The position numbers and the translations under genes are program-made. Shown piece by piece: positions 8,935-16,765 of a stretch of 64,000 bases of DNA. Every line of letters begins with the position of its first letter. The first letter of the stretch is position 1. The DNA comes from Pectobacterium cacticida (lineage in GTDB: Bacteria; Pseudomonadota; Gammaproteobacteria; Enterobacterales; Enterobacteriaceae). The notes below the pieces were generated by a model. It had not been told where the DNA came from and ran no database searches. It saw only the letters and a list, made by a program, of their open reading frames with translations. Where the stretch lies: positions 558,001 through 622,000 of the forward strand of contig NZ_CP133656.1 of NCBI RefSeq assembly GCF_036885195.1, given 5' to 3'.

Positions 8935-10191
8935 ATGGCGCTGACCGACGTTGTTGCCCGTACCGCCAAGCCCCGCGAGAAAGCCTATAAGCTCGCGGAC
9001 GCGCACGGCCTGTATCTTTTGGTGAGTCCTAACGGCTCTAAGCGCTGGTATCTCAAGTACCGCTTTGAAGGTAAGGAAAGCCGGATTGCGTTCGGTGCCT
9101 ATCCGCTAGTCTCGCTGGCAAAGGCCAGAGAGAAGCGTGACGAGGTGCGATTGCTGCTGTTGGAGGGCATTCACCCAACGGAAAAGCGTGAAGAAGAAAA
9201 AGAGCAGGCGCAAGAGGCGTTGAATACTTTTGCGAAGGTCGCGCAGGACTGGCACCGGAACATTAGCCAAAACAGGTGGTCAGAAACACACGCCGGACGG
9301 GTATGGCGTGATATGGAACGAAATCTGCTGCCTGCTATCGGGCATCGCCATATTGCCGACCTGAAAACTAAAGACCTGCTGGAGCCGCTGAAAGTCGTCG
9401 AACAGAACGGTCATCTTGATTTGGCGTCACGGCTGCGCCAGCGCGTCACCGATATTATGCGTTATGCGGTGCAAAACGATCTGATAGAGCGTAATCCCGC
9501 GCACGATCTCTCCGGTGCGATAGCCGCGCCAAAAGCTACCCATCGGCCAGCCCTGAAACTGAATAAACTGCCGGATTTTCTGGCACGGATAGAACGCCAC
9601 AAAGGGCGGGCGTTAACCAGACTGGCCTTAAAACTCACGCTGTGCGTTTTTATCCGCTCCAGTGAGCTACGCTTTGCCCGCTGGCCGGAAATCGATTTTA
9701 AACGTGCCATGTGGACGATACCGGCTGAACGTGAAGCCATTCCCGGCGTGAAGCATTCGCAGCGCGGCGCAAAGATGCGCTCTGAACATCTGGTGCCGTT
9801 ATCCCGACAGGCTTTAGCGCTGCTGGAAGAGATTAAGGCCATCAGCGGTGCTCATGAACTGATCTTCCCCGGCGATCGTCGGCCAACTAAACCGATGAGT
9901 GAAAACACCGTCAACAACGCATTACGAACCATGGGCTATGACACCACTACCGAAGTGTGCGGACACGGCTTCCGCACCATGGCCTGTAGCGCACTGGTAG
10001 AATCCGGTCAGTGGTCACGGGATGCGGTGGAGCGCCAGATGAGTCATCAGGAACGCAACGGCGTTCGTGCTGCCTATATCCACAAAGCGGAACATCTGGA
10101 TGAGCGCAGGCTAATGCTGCAATGGTGGGCAGATTATCTGGATGCCAATCGGAAAGAGTATGTGGTGCCGTATGAGTTTAAAAAGATCTGA
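8935..10191 (+). CDS. int: P4-type tyrosine integrase
   Basis: 418-aa site-specific tyrosine recombinase that inserts the element into leuX. It has an N-terminal arm-binding DUF4102 domain (about residues 3-85), a core-binding SAM-like domain (about 100-180), and a C-terminal catalytic domain. Catalytic residues visible: Arg in RSSELRFARW (near 240-245), His and Arg in HGFRTMA (344 and 347), and Tyr in RAAYIHK (near 381). It starts 220 bp after the tRNA, the usual place for a P4-like int. A second, broken copy lies at 19573. Confidence 0.95.
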   Translation: MALTDVVARTAKPREKAYKLADAHGLYLLVSPNGSKRWYLKYRFEGKESRIAFGAYPLVSLAKAREKRDEVRLLLLEGIHPTEKREEEKEQAQEALNTFAKVAQDWHRNISQNRWSETHAGRVWRDMERNLLPAIGHRHIADLKTKDLLEPLKVVEQNGHLDLASRLRQRVTDIMRYAVQNDLIERNPAHDLSGAIAAPKATHRPALKLNKLPDFLARIERHKGRALTRLALKLTLCVFIRSSELRFARWPEIDFKRAMWTIPAEREAIPGVKHSQRGAKMRSEHLVPLSRQALALLEEIKAISGAHELIFPGDRRPTKPMSENTVNNALRTMGYDTTTEVCGHGFRTMACSALVESGQWSRDAVERQMSHQERNGVRAAYIHKAEHLDERRLMLQWWADYLDANRKEYVVPYEFKKI

Positions 10192-10209
10192 TTCATTCGT
10201 GAGTTAACG

Positions 10210-10371
10210 ATGAAAACAACGAAAAAACTAGCGGGAGCGCTCACTGCTCTGATTGAGAAGGCAGAACAACGTCATCAGAAAGTCTTACAGGGGCTTGCCG
10301 ATGTTGATGCAGGGCGTGTTGTGAATCACGCTGATATGCAGGCGTTCATCACCAGATTGAAGAAAGCATAA
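10210..10371 (+). CDS. 53-aa antitoxin-like small protein
   Basis: An ORF of 53 codons starts 18 bp after the integrase stop. The product begins MKTTKKLAGALTAL and ends in VLQGLADVDAGRVVNHADMQ plus a short basic helix. The ADVDAGRVV-H segment resembles the C-terminal toxin-binding part of ParD/RelB/CopG-type antitoxins. No toxin gene is adjacent, so it may be an orphan antitoxin or a small regulator. A decayed copy follows the broken integrase at 20438-20536. Being short and without a recognised domain, its function is uncertain. Confidence 0.55.
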   Translation: MKTTKKLAGALTALIEKAEQRHQKVLQGLADVDAGRVVNHADMQAFITRLKKA

Positions 10372-10426
10372 TCGATAGAAATACGGGGCGTATCCTGTAT
10401 CTAAAGCCTATGCATTAAGCTCCGCA

Positions 10427-10452
10427 CCAGCCCCTTTTTTGGGAGGGGCTGG
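10427..10452. terminator. Bidirectional terminator between int operon and xre gene
   Basis: An 8-bp perfect stem CCAGCCCC / GGGGCTGG separates the convergent integrase operon and the XRE gene. T-rich tracts lie nearby (CATTTTTC on +, AAAAAA/T6 in the loop). The copy at 20588-20618 has an 11-bp perfect stem. Confidence 0.65.
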
Positions 10453-10464
10453 CACTCATTTTTC

Positions 10465-10767
10465 TTATGTAGATGATTTTTCCTGCTGTTCATAATACCC
10501 AAGTATCATTTCTGCCAGATCGTCTTCTACCGTATAGAAATAGCAAGCCGGGACGTGCAGCACCGATGCTAAGCGGCAGGCCAGCTCAAAATCCGGCGTG
10601 TGAATACCGCGCTCATATTGATTCATGCGAGCGCTGGCCGTCGCTTCATCAATTCCTGCAAGAATACCTAAGCGTTCCTGTGACAGGCCAGCCTTTAAGC
10701 GTGCGGCTTTTAAACGATGAGGTAGCATGAGAATCCCGATCTCTGACTGACTTGCCGCGATTCTCAT
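10465..10767 (-). CDS. XRE-family repressor
   Basis: 100-aa Cro/CI-type DNA-binding protein. The helix-turn-helix covers RLKAARLKAGLSQERLGI through NQYERGIHTP (about residues 17-58). The C-terminal part FELACRLASVLHVPACYFY is the usual XRE dimer helix, ending in an acidic tail. An internal ATG at 10728 (MLPHRLK) is an equally good start. It is divergent from the Ner-like gene across a perfect 21-bp palindrome, so it probably represses both promoters. The final codons are duplicated in the relic at about 20630-20690. Confidence 0.8.
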   Translation of the reverse strand: MRIAASQSEIGILMLPHRLKAARLKAGLSQERLGILAGIDEATASARMNQYERGIHTPDFELACRLASVLHVPACYFYTVEDDLAEMILGYYEQQEKSST

Positions 10768-10784
10768 CTGTGCGTCTTGAAAAT

Positions 10785-10805
10785 ATACTAAGTAATACTT
10801 AGTAT
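10785..10805. promoter_or_regulatory. Perfect palindromic operator
   Basis: ATACTAAGTA and TACTTAGTAT are exact inverted copies around one central A. The site lies between the divergent xre and ner-like genes, 17 bp upstream of the xre ATG, where a repressor operator is expected. Confidence 0.7.
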
Positions 10806-10845
10806 TTAGTTTGTCTGTTTACTTGAAATATCAATGGGGAAGGTG

Positions 10846-11112
10846 ATGACACCACATAACGACTGGCATCAGGCAGATGTTATTGCGGCATTACGAAAAA
10901 AAGGGACTACATTGTCGGCACTATCACGTTCGGCAGGGCTAAGTTCCTCAACGCTCGCCAATGTGTTTTCCCGCCCGTGGCCGAAAGGAGAATGGCTTGT
11001 GGCTACGGCGTTGAATGTGCATCCTGCGGAAATTTGGCCAAGCCGTTATTTTGATGAGTCAGGGGTATTGCGAGATCGAAAGGCAAGAAGAAAAAGGGGT
11101 AAGGCAGAGTAA
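10846..11112 (+). CDS. Ner/Nlp-type winged HTH DNA-binding protein
   Basis: 88 aa from the ATG at 10846 (MTPHNDWHQADVIAALRKKG); an upstream ATG at 10834 lacks a ribosome site. The sequence KKGTTLSALSRSAGLSSSTL and the motif VHPAEIWPSRY are typical of the Mu Ner / SfsB (Nlp) family, small transposable-phage repressors that shut off early transcription. With the divergent XRE gene it probably forms a lysogeny-type switch for the element. A basic tail (DRKARRKRGK) ends the protein. Confidence 0.8.
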   Translation: MTPHNDWHQADVIAALRKKGTTLSALSRSAGLSSSTLANVFSRPWPKGEWLVATALNVHPAEIWPSRYFDESGVLRDRKARRKRGKAE

Positions 11113-11127
11113 GCGATTAGCAGGCAT

Positions 11128-11326
11128 CCCCCACCTTTCCCCCACTTACTCAGGGATCACGCCTTCCCCCACCTGATTTTCACCACTTTGTTAAAAATGT
11201 TTATTTATTATTGAGTTAAGTCATTCCCCCACTTCGCGCCTATATATGCGTGGGAAGTGGGGGAAAATGCCGGATAGAGAGGCTCATTATCCGTTCGCCC
11301 CCACTTTCCCCCGTTTAATCCCCCAC
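11128..11326. other. Candidate replication origin with CCCCCAC iterons
   Basis: The heptamer CCCCCAC occurs at 11128, 11139, 11166, 11226, 11298 and 11320, and inverted (GTGGGGG) at 11257, with a variant at 11308. Most copies read TTCCCCCACYT. An AT-rich tract (11188-11221, with TTTATTTATTATTG) lies among them. The array ends inside the last codons of the primase-helicase gene. Iterons plus an AT-rich segment beside a replication initiator are the classic layout of a phage or satellite origin. The motif differs from the published P4 iteron, so recognition by this initiator is inferred. Confidence 0.6.
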
Positions 11327-13351
11327 CTTATTCCGTTGCGATAGCGGCGTGATCCGTTCCCCGTCAAAGGCGATCAGACCATCCTTTTCCAGCTTGTCCA
11401 GCCAGCGGGTGAACTTCTTGTTCACATCAAAGCCCATTGCCCGCATATCGTCACGCACCAATGAACGGGTGCAGCCTTCGCCGTTGGCCGTGCGAGAGCG
11501 AATAGCCTGCCAGAGGGCAAAATGGTTTTCCGTCAGCCGTGGGATACCGACTAAATCGGGATCGCTGGCAGCCTCATCTTCTCTGACTTCGCGGCCTTCA
11601 TCGTTCAGCACCAGCGAAGTGATCTGATCGCCATCATCATCTACGTACAGATCAACGGCATTCAGGTCATAGGCGCGACGCGGCGGTTCTTCCGCATCCT
11701 TCATCTTGGTGCAACTGAGGATCAACGCGCCGCCTTCACCTTCACGCCGGACGTTAAATTCCACGTCCAGCGCGGCACGGAAGGCGCTGGAGCCGCGTGC
11801 TCCTTTATCCTGATCTTTACCGGAATGATGGATAATCAGCACCGTGGCCTGTGTTGCCGCTTTAATCGCGTCACATCCCTGAATAAATGCGCCCATATCT
11901 TTAGCCGCGTTCTCATCCGAACCGCCAAAACAGCGGGCGAGCGTATCCAGAATAATCAGGCGAACCGGCATACCGGAGGCGACTTTCACATCGCGGGCGG
12001 CACGTATCACCTGCTGCACGCTCTCTGGGCTGGCCGGAAAAATCGGGCAATCGACACGATACAGTGCATCGATCGGGCTACCGCCGTTAAGCGTCTGCTC
12101 CCATGCCCGGATACGGCGGGGAACGCCGATCCCGCCTTCACCAACGACATAAATCACCGCCCCCTGTGTCACCGGCTTGCCTGCCCACGGTTTTCCGGTG
12201 GCGATGTGGCATCCCCACGATACCGCCAGAAACGACTTATACGAACCGCTGGCACCGTAAGCGCTGGCGACGGAGGAACTCGGCAGATAGCCTTTAATCA
12301 GGTAGTCCTGCCGCGTATCAAAACCGTCAGAGCCTCTGCGCAGGGGTAATGCGGTGTTGAAAGCCGGTGTAGCAGAATCGGTGCGCACTAACGGGGTATA
12401 CATCGTGTCAGGCTGATAACGTTGTTTATTGAACGCGGATTTAGTGGCCTCAAGACCATATTGCTGACGGTAATCATCCCAGTCACAGAGCGTTGTGGTG
12501 GGCGGTAACGATACCCAGCCGTCCACCGCAAGCGCGGCTTTTTCAGCCTGCTCTTTACCGATATTGGTTGAACCATCGGCATGCAGGTCATGATCGCCCG
12601 CCAGAATGATAGTGGCATTGGGATACCAGCCACGCAGGGCTTGTGCAACATTCATCAGGTTATTGGCCGACACCGCCGCAACCACCGCCGCCGTAGTGAT
12701 CTGGCTGATGGTCAGGCCGGTGGCATACCCTTCGGTGATCACGATGGTGTCCGGCTCTTTCGGGTAATGCACCGCGATGAAAGCGCCTTTCAACTGTGAA
12801 CCCGGCAGCAGGCGCTTTTCTCCGTCGTCGTTAATCAACTGTGCGCCAATTAGTTCACCGGAAACACGATGCAGCTTCAGCAGCAGGCTTCCCTCATCAA
12901 ACAGCACGCCGCCAATGCGCATTTTTTGCTGCGCGGTCAGGCGGGCATGGACGATAGAGAACCCTTTGGCTTTCAGGTAGGCGCTCTCGCCGTTCCTTGA
13001 ATGGGTCAGCATCTGCTTGATTTTGTCGGCCAGCGGCGGGCGCTCAGCGGCTTTTTCCCTGGCTGGCGCGGTTGAGGCGGGGATCGTCAGCGCGGCCACC
13101 TGTTTTGCGGCGTCTGACAGGTCGCAGTTTTTCACCCGTGAGACCAGATCAAGGCCATCGCCATGACCGCACTGATTGCAAAACCACGTTCCCCGTCCTT
13201 CTTTGTCGTCAAAGCGGAAGCGATCTTTGCCACCGCAGGCAGGACAAGCGCCATGTTTACCGCCGGAAGGCACCGGAATAGCCAGCGCGGACAGAATGGC
13301 ACGCCAGCGGTGGCGCGACTGTGCGGTAATGTCTGAAACGAACTTACTCAT
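11315..13351 (-). CDS. Satellite primase-helicase (zinc finger, Toprim, RepA-like ATPase)
   Basis: 678 aa from the ATG at 13351 (MSKFVSDITAQS). Seen in order: a zinc-ribbon CPACGGKDRFRF...CNQCGHGDGL (P4 alpha/DnaG type, about residues 35-65), a Toprim primase domain with VITEGYATGL and ILAGDHDLH (about 205-265), then a RecA-like helicase with Walker A YGASGSYKSFLA (near 360) and Walker B LIILDTLARCFGG (near 440). A C-terminal wHTH-like domain follows. It should unwind and prime the element's origin; the iteron array sits directly at its 3' end. Its start overlaps the upstream Ash-like ORF by 8 bases. Confidence 0.88.
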   Translation of the reverse strand: MSKFVSDITAQSRHRWRAILSALAIPVPSGGKHGACPACGGKDRFRFDDKEGRGTWFCNQCGHGDGLDLVSRVKNCDLSDAAKQVAALTIPASTAPAREKAAERPPLADKIKQMLTHSRNGESAYLKAKGFSIVHARLTAQQKMRIGGVLFDEGSLLLKLHRVSGELIGAQLINDDGEKRLLPGSQLKGAFIAVHYPKEPDTIVITEGYATGLTISQITTAAVVAAVSANNLMNVAQALRGWYPNATIILAGDHDLHADGSTNIGKEQAEKAALAVDGWVSLPPTTTLCDWDDYRQQYGLEATKSAFNKQRYQPDTMYTPLVRTDSATPAFNTALPLRRGSDGFDTRQDYLIKGYLPSSSVASAYGASGSYKSFLAVSWGCHIATGKPWAGKPVTQGAVIYVVGEGGIGVPRRIRAWEQTLNGGSPIDALYRVDCPIFPASPESVQQVIRAARDVKVASGMPVRLIILDTLARCFGGSDENAAKDMGAFIQGCDAIKAATQATVLIIHHSGKDQDKGARGSSAFRAALDVEFNVRREGEGGALILSCTKMKDAEEPPRRAYDLNAVDLYVDDDGDQITSLVLNDEGREVREDEAASDPDLVGIPRLTENHFALWQAIRSRTANGEGCTRSLVRDDMRAMGFDVNKKFTRWLDKLEKDGLIAFDGERITPLSQRNKVGD

Positions 13352-13880
13352 CGTCAGCCACCTCCGCTTGCAGTGCGTCATTCAACTGGTTCAGACGTTC
13401 CCACAGGATAAAGATCAGCAGCTCTTTCGCGAGTGCGTTGTCGAGTTCAATGATGGCGTAGGCCAGTGCCCGACAGTGATCAACGAGTTCTTCTAACGTC
13501 AGGGGAGTGGGGTCATACATGATGTACCCCCGCAGAAAAAAAGAAAGATTGCGGGTAGAGAAAGGGAAGGATCGTAGCCATAAGGCAGCCTCCGTGGTAA
13601 GCAGGGTATCACTACCACCTGAGACGCCAACCTCTATGGTGGTAGCCCAGACGGGGTTGGCGTAACCGGTTACCACGTAGCCCGGCGCTCCTTGCGGAGC
13701 CCCCGCCTGAGCCACCATTGACAGGTATGCGCAGGCATCGCCTAATAAAAGACACGTAATAAATCCGTGTCTTTTAGGCAACGTGGTAAGTGTCGGAACG
13801 CCAATTCCGGCTGCGGATTTTGCCGCAGCATCAGCAGTATATCGTAAATTGCCCGCCAGAAAAAAATAACAATGCATCAT
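13344..13880 (-). CDS. Ash/Icd-like satellite protein (composite ORF)
   Basis: 178-aa ORF whose ATG overlaps the alpA stop (ATGA), so it is translationally coupled. Residues about 22-90 (AGIGVPTLTTLPKRHGF, then SMVAQAGAPQGAPGYV and YANPVWATT) resemble the Ash/Icd-like proteins of P4-type satellites. The last 58 residues, from MYDPTPLTLEELVDHCRALA, form an acidic helical module that could be translated separately from the ATG at 13520. In other elements the two parts may be separate genes. Its role is not established; Icd-like proteins were named for interference with host cell division. Confidence 0.55.
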   Translation of the reverse strand: MMHCYFFLAGNLRYTADAAAKSAAGIGVPTLTTLPKRHGFITCLLLGDACAYLSMVAQAGAPQGAPGYVVTGYANPVWATTIEVGVSGGSDTLLTTEAALWLRSFPFSTRNLSFFLRGYIMYDPTPLTLEELVDHCRALAYAIIELDNALAKELLIFILWERLNQLNDALQAEVADDE

Positions 13881-14083
13881 GGTTTAACCTCCCCGCGCTG
13901 GCTGATACGCGCCGCGATCCAGTCATTCACCTCACTTTCCACCCACGCTACCGAGCGAGCGCCGATTTTGACCGTCTGAGGAAATTCCCCCTGCTTCATC
14001 AGCAGGTAAATCCATGATTTCCTGAGGCCGGTTTTTTTCATCACACCCGATAAACGAATCAACGTGTTATCCGTCATGTTCAA
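13877..14083 (-). CDS. alpA: AlpA-family transcriptional regulator
   Basis: 68-aa AlpA/MerR-like winged HTH protein. Seen: LIRLSGVMKKTGLRKSWIY followed by FPQTVKIGARSVAWVESEV, the typical AlpA core in which the recognition helix precedes the wing. In P4-like elements AlpA activates the excision or integrase genes and can act as an excisionase. It overlaps the recombinase gene upstream by 4 bases and the Ash-like ORF downstream by 3, forming a coupled operon that runs into the primase-helicase. Confidence 0.85.
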   Translation of the reverse strand: MNMTDNTLIRLSGVMKKTGLRKSWIYLLMKQGEFPQTVKIGARSVAWVESEVNDWIAARISQRGEVKP

Positions 14084-14958
14084 TCCTCCTTCCGGGTGTA
14101 AACCCGCTCGACATAGCGCCCCCGACCATCACCGTGGCCGAGATCCATAGAGGTTAGTGCTCTGGCTTCACTGCGGGAAAAACCCTGTGACAGATAATAA
14201 CGCATGGCATCCTGCGCCCATGCGTAGCGCAGGCTGTGTGGGGAGTAGTGGCCGGTCAGCCCTAAGCGGGTGGTCCGCGTGCGCCAGAAGTTCATGGCGG
14301 TTTTCAGGTCGGGTTTATCGATCAATCTGCCGTTACGCGCCTTGGCCACCTTTAGCGCCTCGTTTACTGCCCGTTGAATCGCTTCGCGATCGATAATCCG
14401 GGTTTCGCGCGGCCTGCCGCCTTTAGTACCAAACACCACGGTCAGCGTCTGTTGATGGCGCTCAAGCTGCTTTTCCCACGTTTTCAGTGAACTGGCGCAT
14501 TGCACCGCTTCCTGAGAACGCAGCCCCAGCAATCGGGCAAGCTGAAGTGCGCAGGCCAACCCTTTATCACGCTGTTGCGCTGCAAGCAGAACGGCCTGAT
14601 AACGTTCGTCCGGAATGGCGAATTTTGTCCCGGCACGGCTTGCCCCACTCAGCCCCAGCGCGTTATTGGTCAGGCGGTCGGACGCGGCGAGCTTTTCCCG
14701 TCCTCCCTGCTTAAACACTGTGCGCAACGCTGCCATTTCGTTGTGCAGGGTACGAAGGGCAATCTGCTGTGACAGGCGTTCGGCGACATAACTTTCGATA
14801 TGTCTGGCCTTGAGATACTGAACGTCACGCACCTGAATATTCAGCGCCAGCAGGTGACGGCACAGCCTGTCCATGATGCGGATACGATCATGAACCGTCT
14901 TGTAGCTCCCGCCAGCCTGTTTCGCCAGCGTGGTCATTTCACGACTTAATTTACTCAT
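14080..14958 (-). CDS. Second tyrosine recombinase (Integrase_1 family)
   Basis: 292-aa recombinase unrelated in sequence to the P4-type integrase. The N-terminal SAM-like domain covers about residues 10-110. Catalytic residues are visible: Arg in LGLRSQEAVQC, Lys in GTKGGRPR, His and Arg in SPHSLRYAWA, His in MDLGHGDGRGRY, and Tyr in YVERVY near the end. It heads the minus-strand replication operon and overlaps alpA by 4 bases. Members of this family are found in islands, but their task is unclear. It might resolve replicating multimers of the element rather than integrate it. Confidence 0.8.
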   Translation of the reverse strand: MSKLSREMTTLAKQAGGSYKTVHDRIRIMDRLCRHLLALNIQVRDVQYLKARHIESYVAERLSQQIALRTLHNEMAALRTVFKQGGREKLAASDRLTNNALGLSGASRAGTKFAIPDERYQAVLLAAQQRDKGLACALQLARLLGLRSQEAVQCASSLKTWEKQLERHQQTLTVVFGTKGGRPRETRIIDREAIQRAVNEALKVAKARNGRLIDKPDLKTAMNFWRTRTTRLGLTGHYSPHSLRYAWAQDAMRYYLSQGFSRSEARALTSMDLGHGDGRGRYVERVYTRKED

Positions 14959-15404
14959 GCAACTTACCTCTCATAATTCAACTGGATGCTTTTCTCTGGC
15001 GCATGGGAAAGGGCAGAAACAATCGCAATTGACCTGCCTTGAACGATACCTGTGCGCCAGAGCGGACAGCAGTTGAGGTCTTGGGAGGTGTCGGTGATGC
15101 ACTCGGTGCGGCCGCCTGCGGTTGCAGGATTTCCTCTCAGGCCGTTAGGCCTGCCTCGGTATCGGTTCAATCTCCTGTAAAAAAAAGCGATCAGTCCGGC
15201 ACAAACGGGTGTGTCAGATTCATGACGCGGCGGTTGAGGTGCATGTCTCAGGGGCTGATAGGGTCTTCGGCTGCGGCGTCACTTTCATCCGTTGACACGG
15301 AAAAAGTGACGCCGGTGCAGACGTTGCCGGCAGGCGCGTAGCAGATGCCTGACGGCATAGCAACGCGCAGCCTGCACGTTCACACGCGCAGACGCAAATC
15401 ATTG

Positions 15405-15840
15405 AGACGAGTAAAATCGAAGTCGCGTGAAAACGCGAACTTACGAGGATAAGCGCTGTTTAAGCCGCTTATGAAGTGAAACCACCACAACGATAAACGT
15501 TGCAGCTACGGCCAGTCTCCTACGGTATGGAAGCCGCTCTCTGGCTGGGTATAGTAAGCCCACAACAATGTTGGGCTTGAAGTAAAGTTTAGCGGAACCT
15601 TCATCGTCACGCTCGTAGCGGCGTTCAAACTACCTGACGACATCTGCTTTCAAAGGATGGCAGATTTACCGCGCTTCTTAATCACGCTCCCTTCCTTTCA
15701 GGCGATGGAAGAGTAAAAGTGTCGTGTGGTCGCCCGAAGGCGTCAGTCTCAGACCACGCTCCATTCCTTATGACTTTGGCAGTGTGACCACCCGAAGGCG
15801 CTTCTCACAGGTCACTCGTATCATCCCGATACTGGAAACA
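15405..15840 (+). ncRNA. Structured non-coding segment, candidate RNA
   Basis: Within the 1,021-bp gap 14959-15979 no convincing gene is seen, but a succession of inverted repeats is. These include CGCGTGAAAACGCG, ATAAGCG/CGCTTAT, AACGATAAACGTT, a long pair CTACGGCCAG/CTGGCTGGGTATAG, AAGCCCA/TGGGCTT and ATCTGC/GCAGAT, and then two tandem hairpins at 15726 and 15784. This density of hairpins on one strand suggests a folded RNA or an origin- or packaging-type DNA site. I do not recognise it as RNase P, tmRNA, a retron or a group II intron. The strand is assumed from the downstream plus-strand TA operon. Confidence 0.4.
15726..15815 (+). repeat. Two tandem hairpins with covarying stems
   Basis: Units at 15726-15757 and 15784-15815, 58 bp apart, share the inner CCCGAAGGCG (a CGAA tetraloop closed by GCC/GGC in the first unit). 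The outer stems differ: GTGGTC/GACCAC in the first and GTGACC/GGTCAC in the second. Both bases of the changed pairs have changed together, which is the signature of a conserved structure. The flanking CACGCTCC-TTCCTT also recurs, at 15685 and 15755. Confidence 0.6.
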
Positions 15841-15979
15841 TTGGTGGCTGTCATCGACAGCAGGTTTTCACGGTCAAAAATACGACAAAGTTTTGCAGAC
15901 TTCAAGCGCTTTGACTCTGCCAGAAAAAAGAGTAATCTAGCACCAAGTGCTATAGTTAAGGTTGCAGGATGTCTGCCTG

Positions 15980-16339
15980 ATGCGTGTATTCAAAACCAAA
16001 TGGTTCACTAGGGCGGCTAAATCCCACGCCATCAAGGATAGCGAGTTGTGTGAAGCTATTGAGGCGGTAATGCAAGGGAAAGCTGACGATCTCGGCGGCG
16101 GCGTTTATAAGAAGCGGCTGAACCAGAATCGCGATCGCGCCATCATACTGGCAAAAGGTGGGCAGCATTGGTTTTACACGTTCCTGTTTGCCAAGCAGGA
16201 TATGGCAAATATCGATAATCGCGAACTGGCCGGATTCCGCGAATTAGCGAAGCACTATGCAACCCTTGCCGATGAAAAAATTACGGTACTGATTAAGAGT
16301 AAAGAACTGGTGGAGATTTGTCATGACCGCAAAAAGTAA
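15980..16339 (+). CDS. RelE-type toxin of a RelE/NadS pair
   Basis: 119 aa from the ATG at 15980 (MRVFKTKWFTRAAK). It has the PF06296-type RelE fold: GGVYKKRLNQNRDRAIILAKG, HWFYTFLFAKQD and a C-terminal helix with LAKHYATL. This family is a set of ribosome-dependent or general mRNA endonuclease toxins. It overlaps the antitoxin gene downstream by 17 bases, so the toxin comes first, as in HigBA and RelE-NadS modules. It probably stabilises the element against loss. Confidence 0.85.
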   Translation: MRVFKTKWFTRAAKSHAIKDSELCEAIEAVMQGKADDLGGGVYKKRLNQNRDRAIILAKGGQHWFYTFLFAKQDMANIDNRELAGFRELAKHYATLADEKITVLIKSKELVEICHDRKK

Positions 16340-16646
16340 ATTCAAGAGTCCTGCATTTGAGGCTATTCACAGCGCGGCTTCTGGATTATTCAGTGTCGAC
16401 GCTATCCCTCAGGAAACCATGCGCAACTTTGACAAAGCGTGCCTCAACAGCGTGGACGATCTTCAACCTATTGAGATTAAGGCGTTACGTGAAAAGCTGA
16501 ACGTCAGCCAGCCTGTTTTCGCCAGCTACCTGAATACCAGTGTTTCAACGGTACAAAAATGGGAAAGCGGCGTAAAACGCCCTAGCGGGTTATCGCTAAA
16601 ACTGCTTACCGTGGTGCAGAAGCATGGTTTGAAGGTATTGGTTTGA
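16323..16646 (+). CDS. NadS-type XRE antitoxin
   Basis: 107-aa antitoxin with a C-terminal helix-turn-helix: IKALREKLNVSQPVFASYLN, then STVQKWESGVKRPSG (about residues 50-90). The N-terminal part (FEAIHSAASGLFSVDAI) is the toxin-neutralising region in NadS-like proteins. It should bind and inhibit the RelE-type toxin encoded just upstream and repress the operon. The two genes overlap, which supports a single transcript. Confidence 0.85.
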   Translation: MTAKSKFKSPAFEAIHSAASGLFSVDAIPQETMRNFDKACLNSVDDLQPIEIKALREKLNVSQPVFASYLNTSVSTVQKWESGVKRPSGLSLKLLTVVQKHGLKVLV

Positions 16647-16765
16647 TGTTTTTTAATTATCCTGCCATGCTGGCTTTTAAGCTATATACAGCTTTGGTAG
16701 TATCATATTGGTGTCAAAAATGAATTATACTGATCTTGCTAATTATAAACAAAATAGGGAGTTTT

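Noticed and set aside
14964..15170. 68-aa ORF just upstream of the second recombinase on the same strand
   Set aside because: No recognisable domain and no ribosome site. It lies in the non-coding region, and the overlapping plus-strand ORF at 15039 is equally unconvincing.
15039..15341. 100-aa plus-strand ORF in the structured gap
   Set aside because: Low-complexity composition unlike a folded protein and no ribosome site; the GC-rich background produces such frames by chance.
15726..15815. CRISPR array
   Set aside because: Only two units, with differing stems and a 58-bp period, and no cas genes. They are covarying hairpins, not CRISPR repeats.
15405..15840. Retron or group II intron
   Set aside because: No reverse transcriptase gene is near and no domain V-type hairpin is visible.
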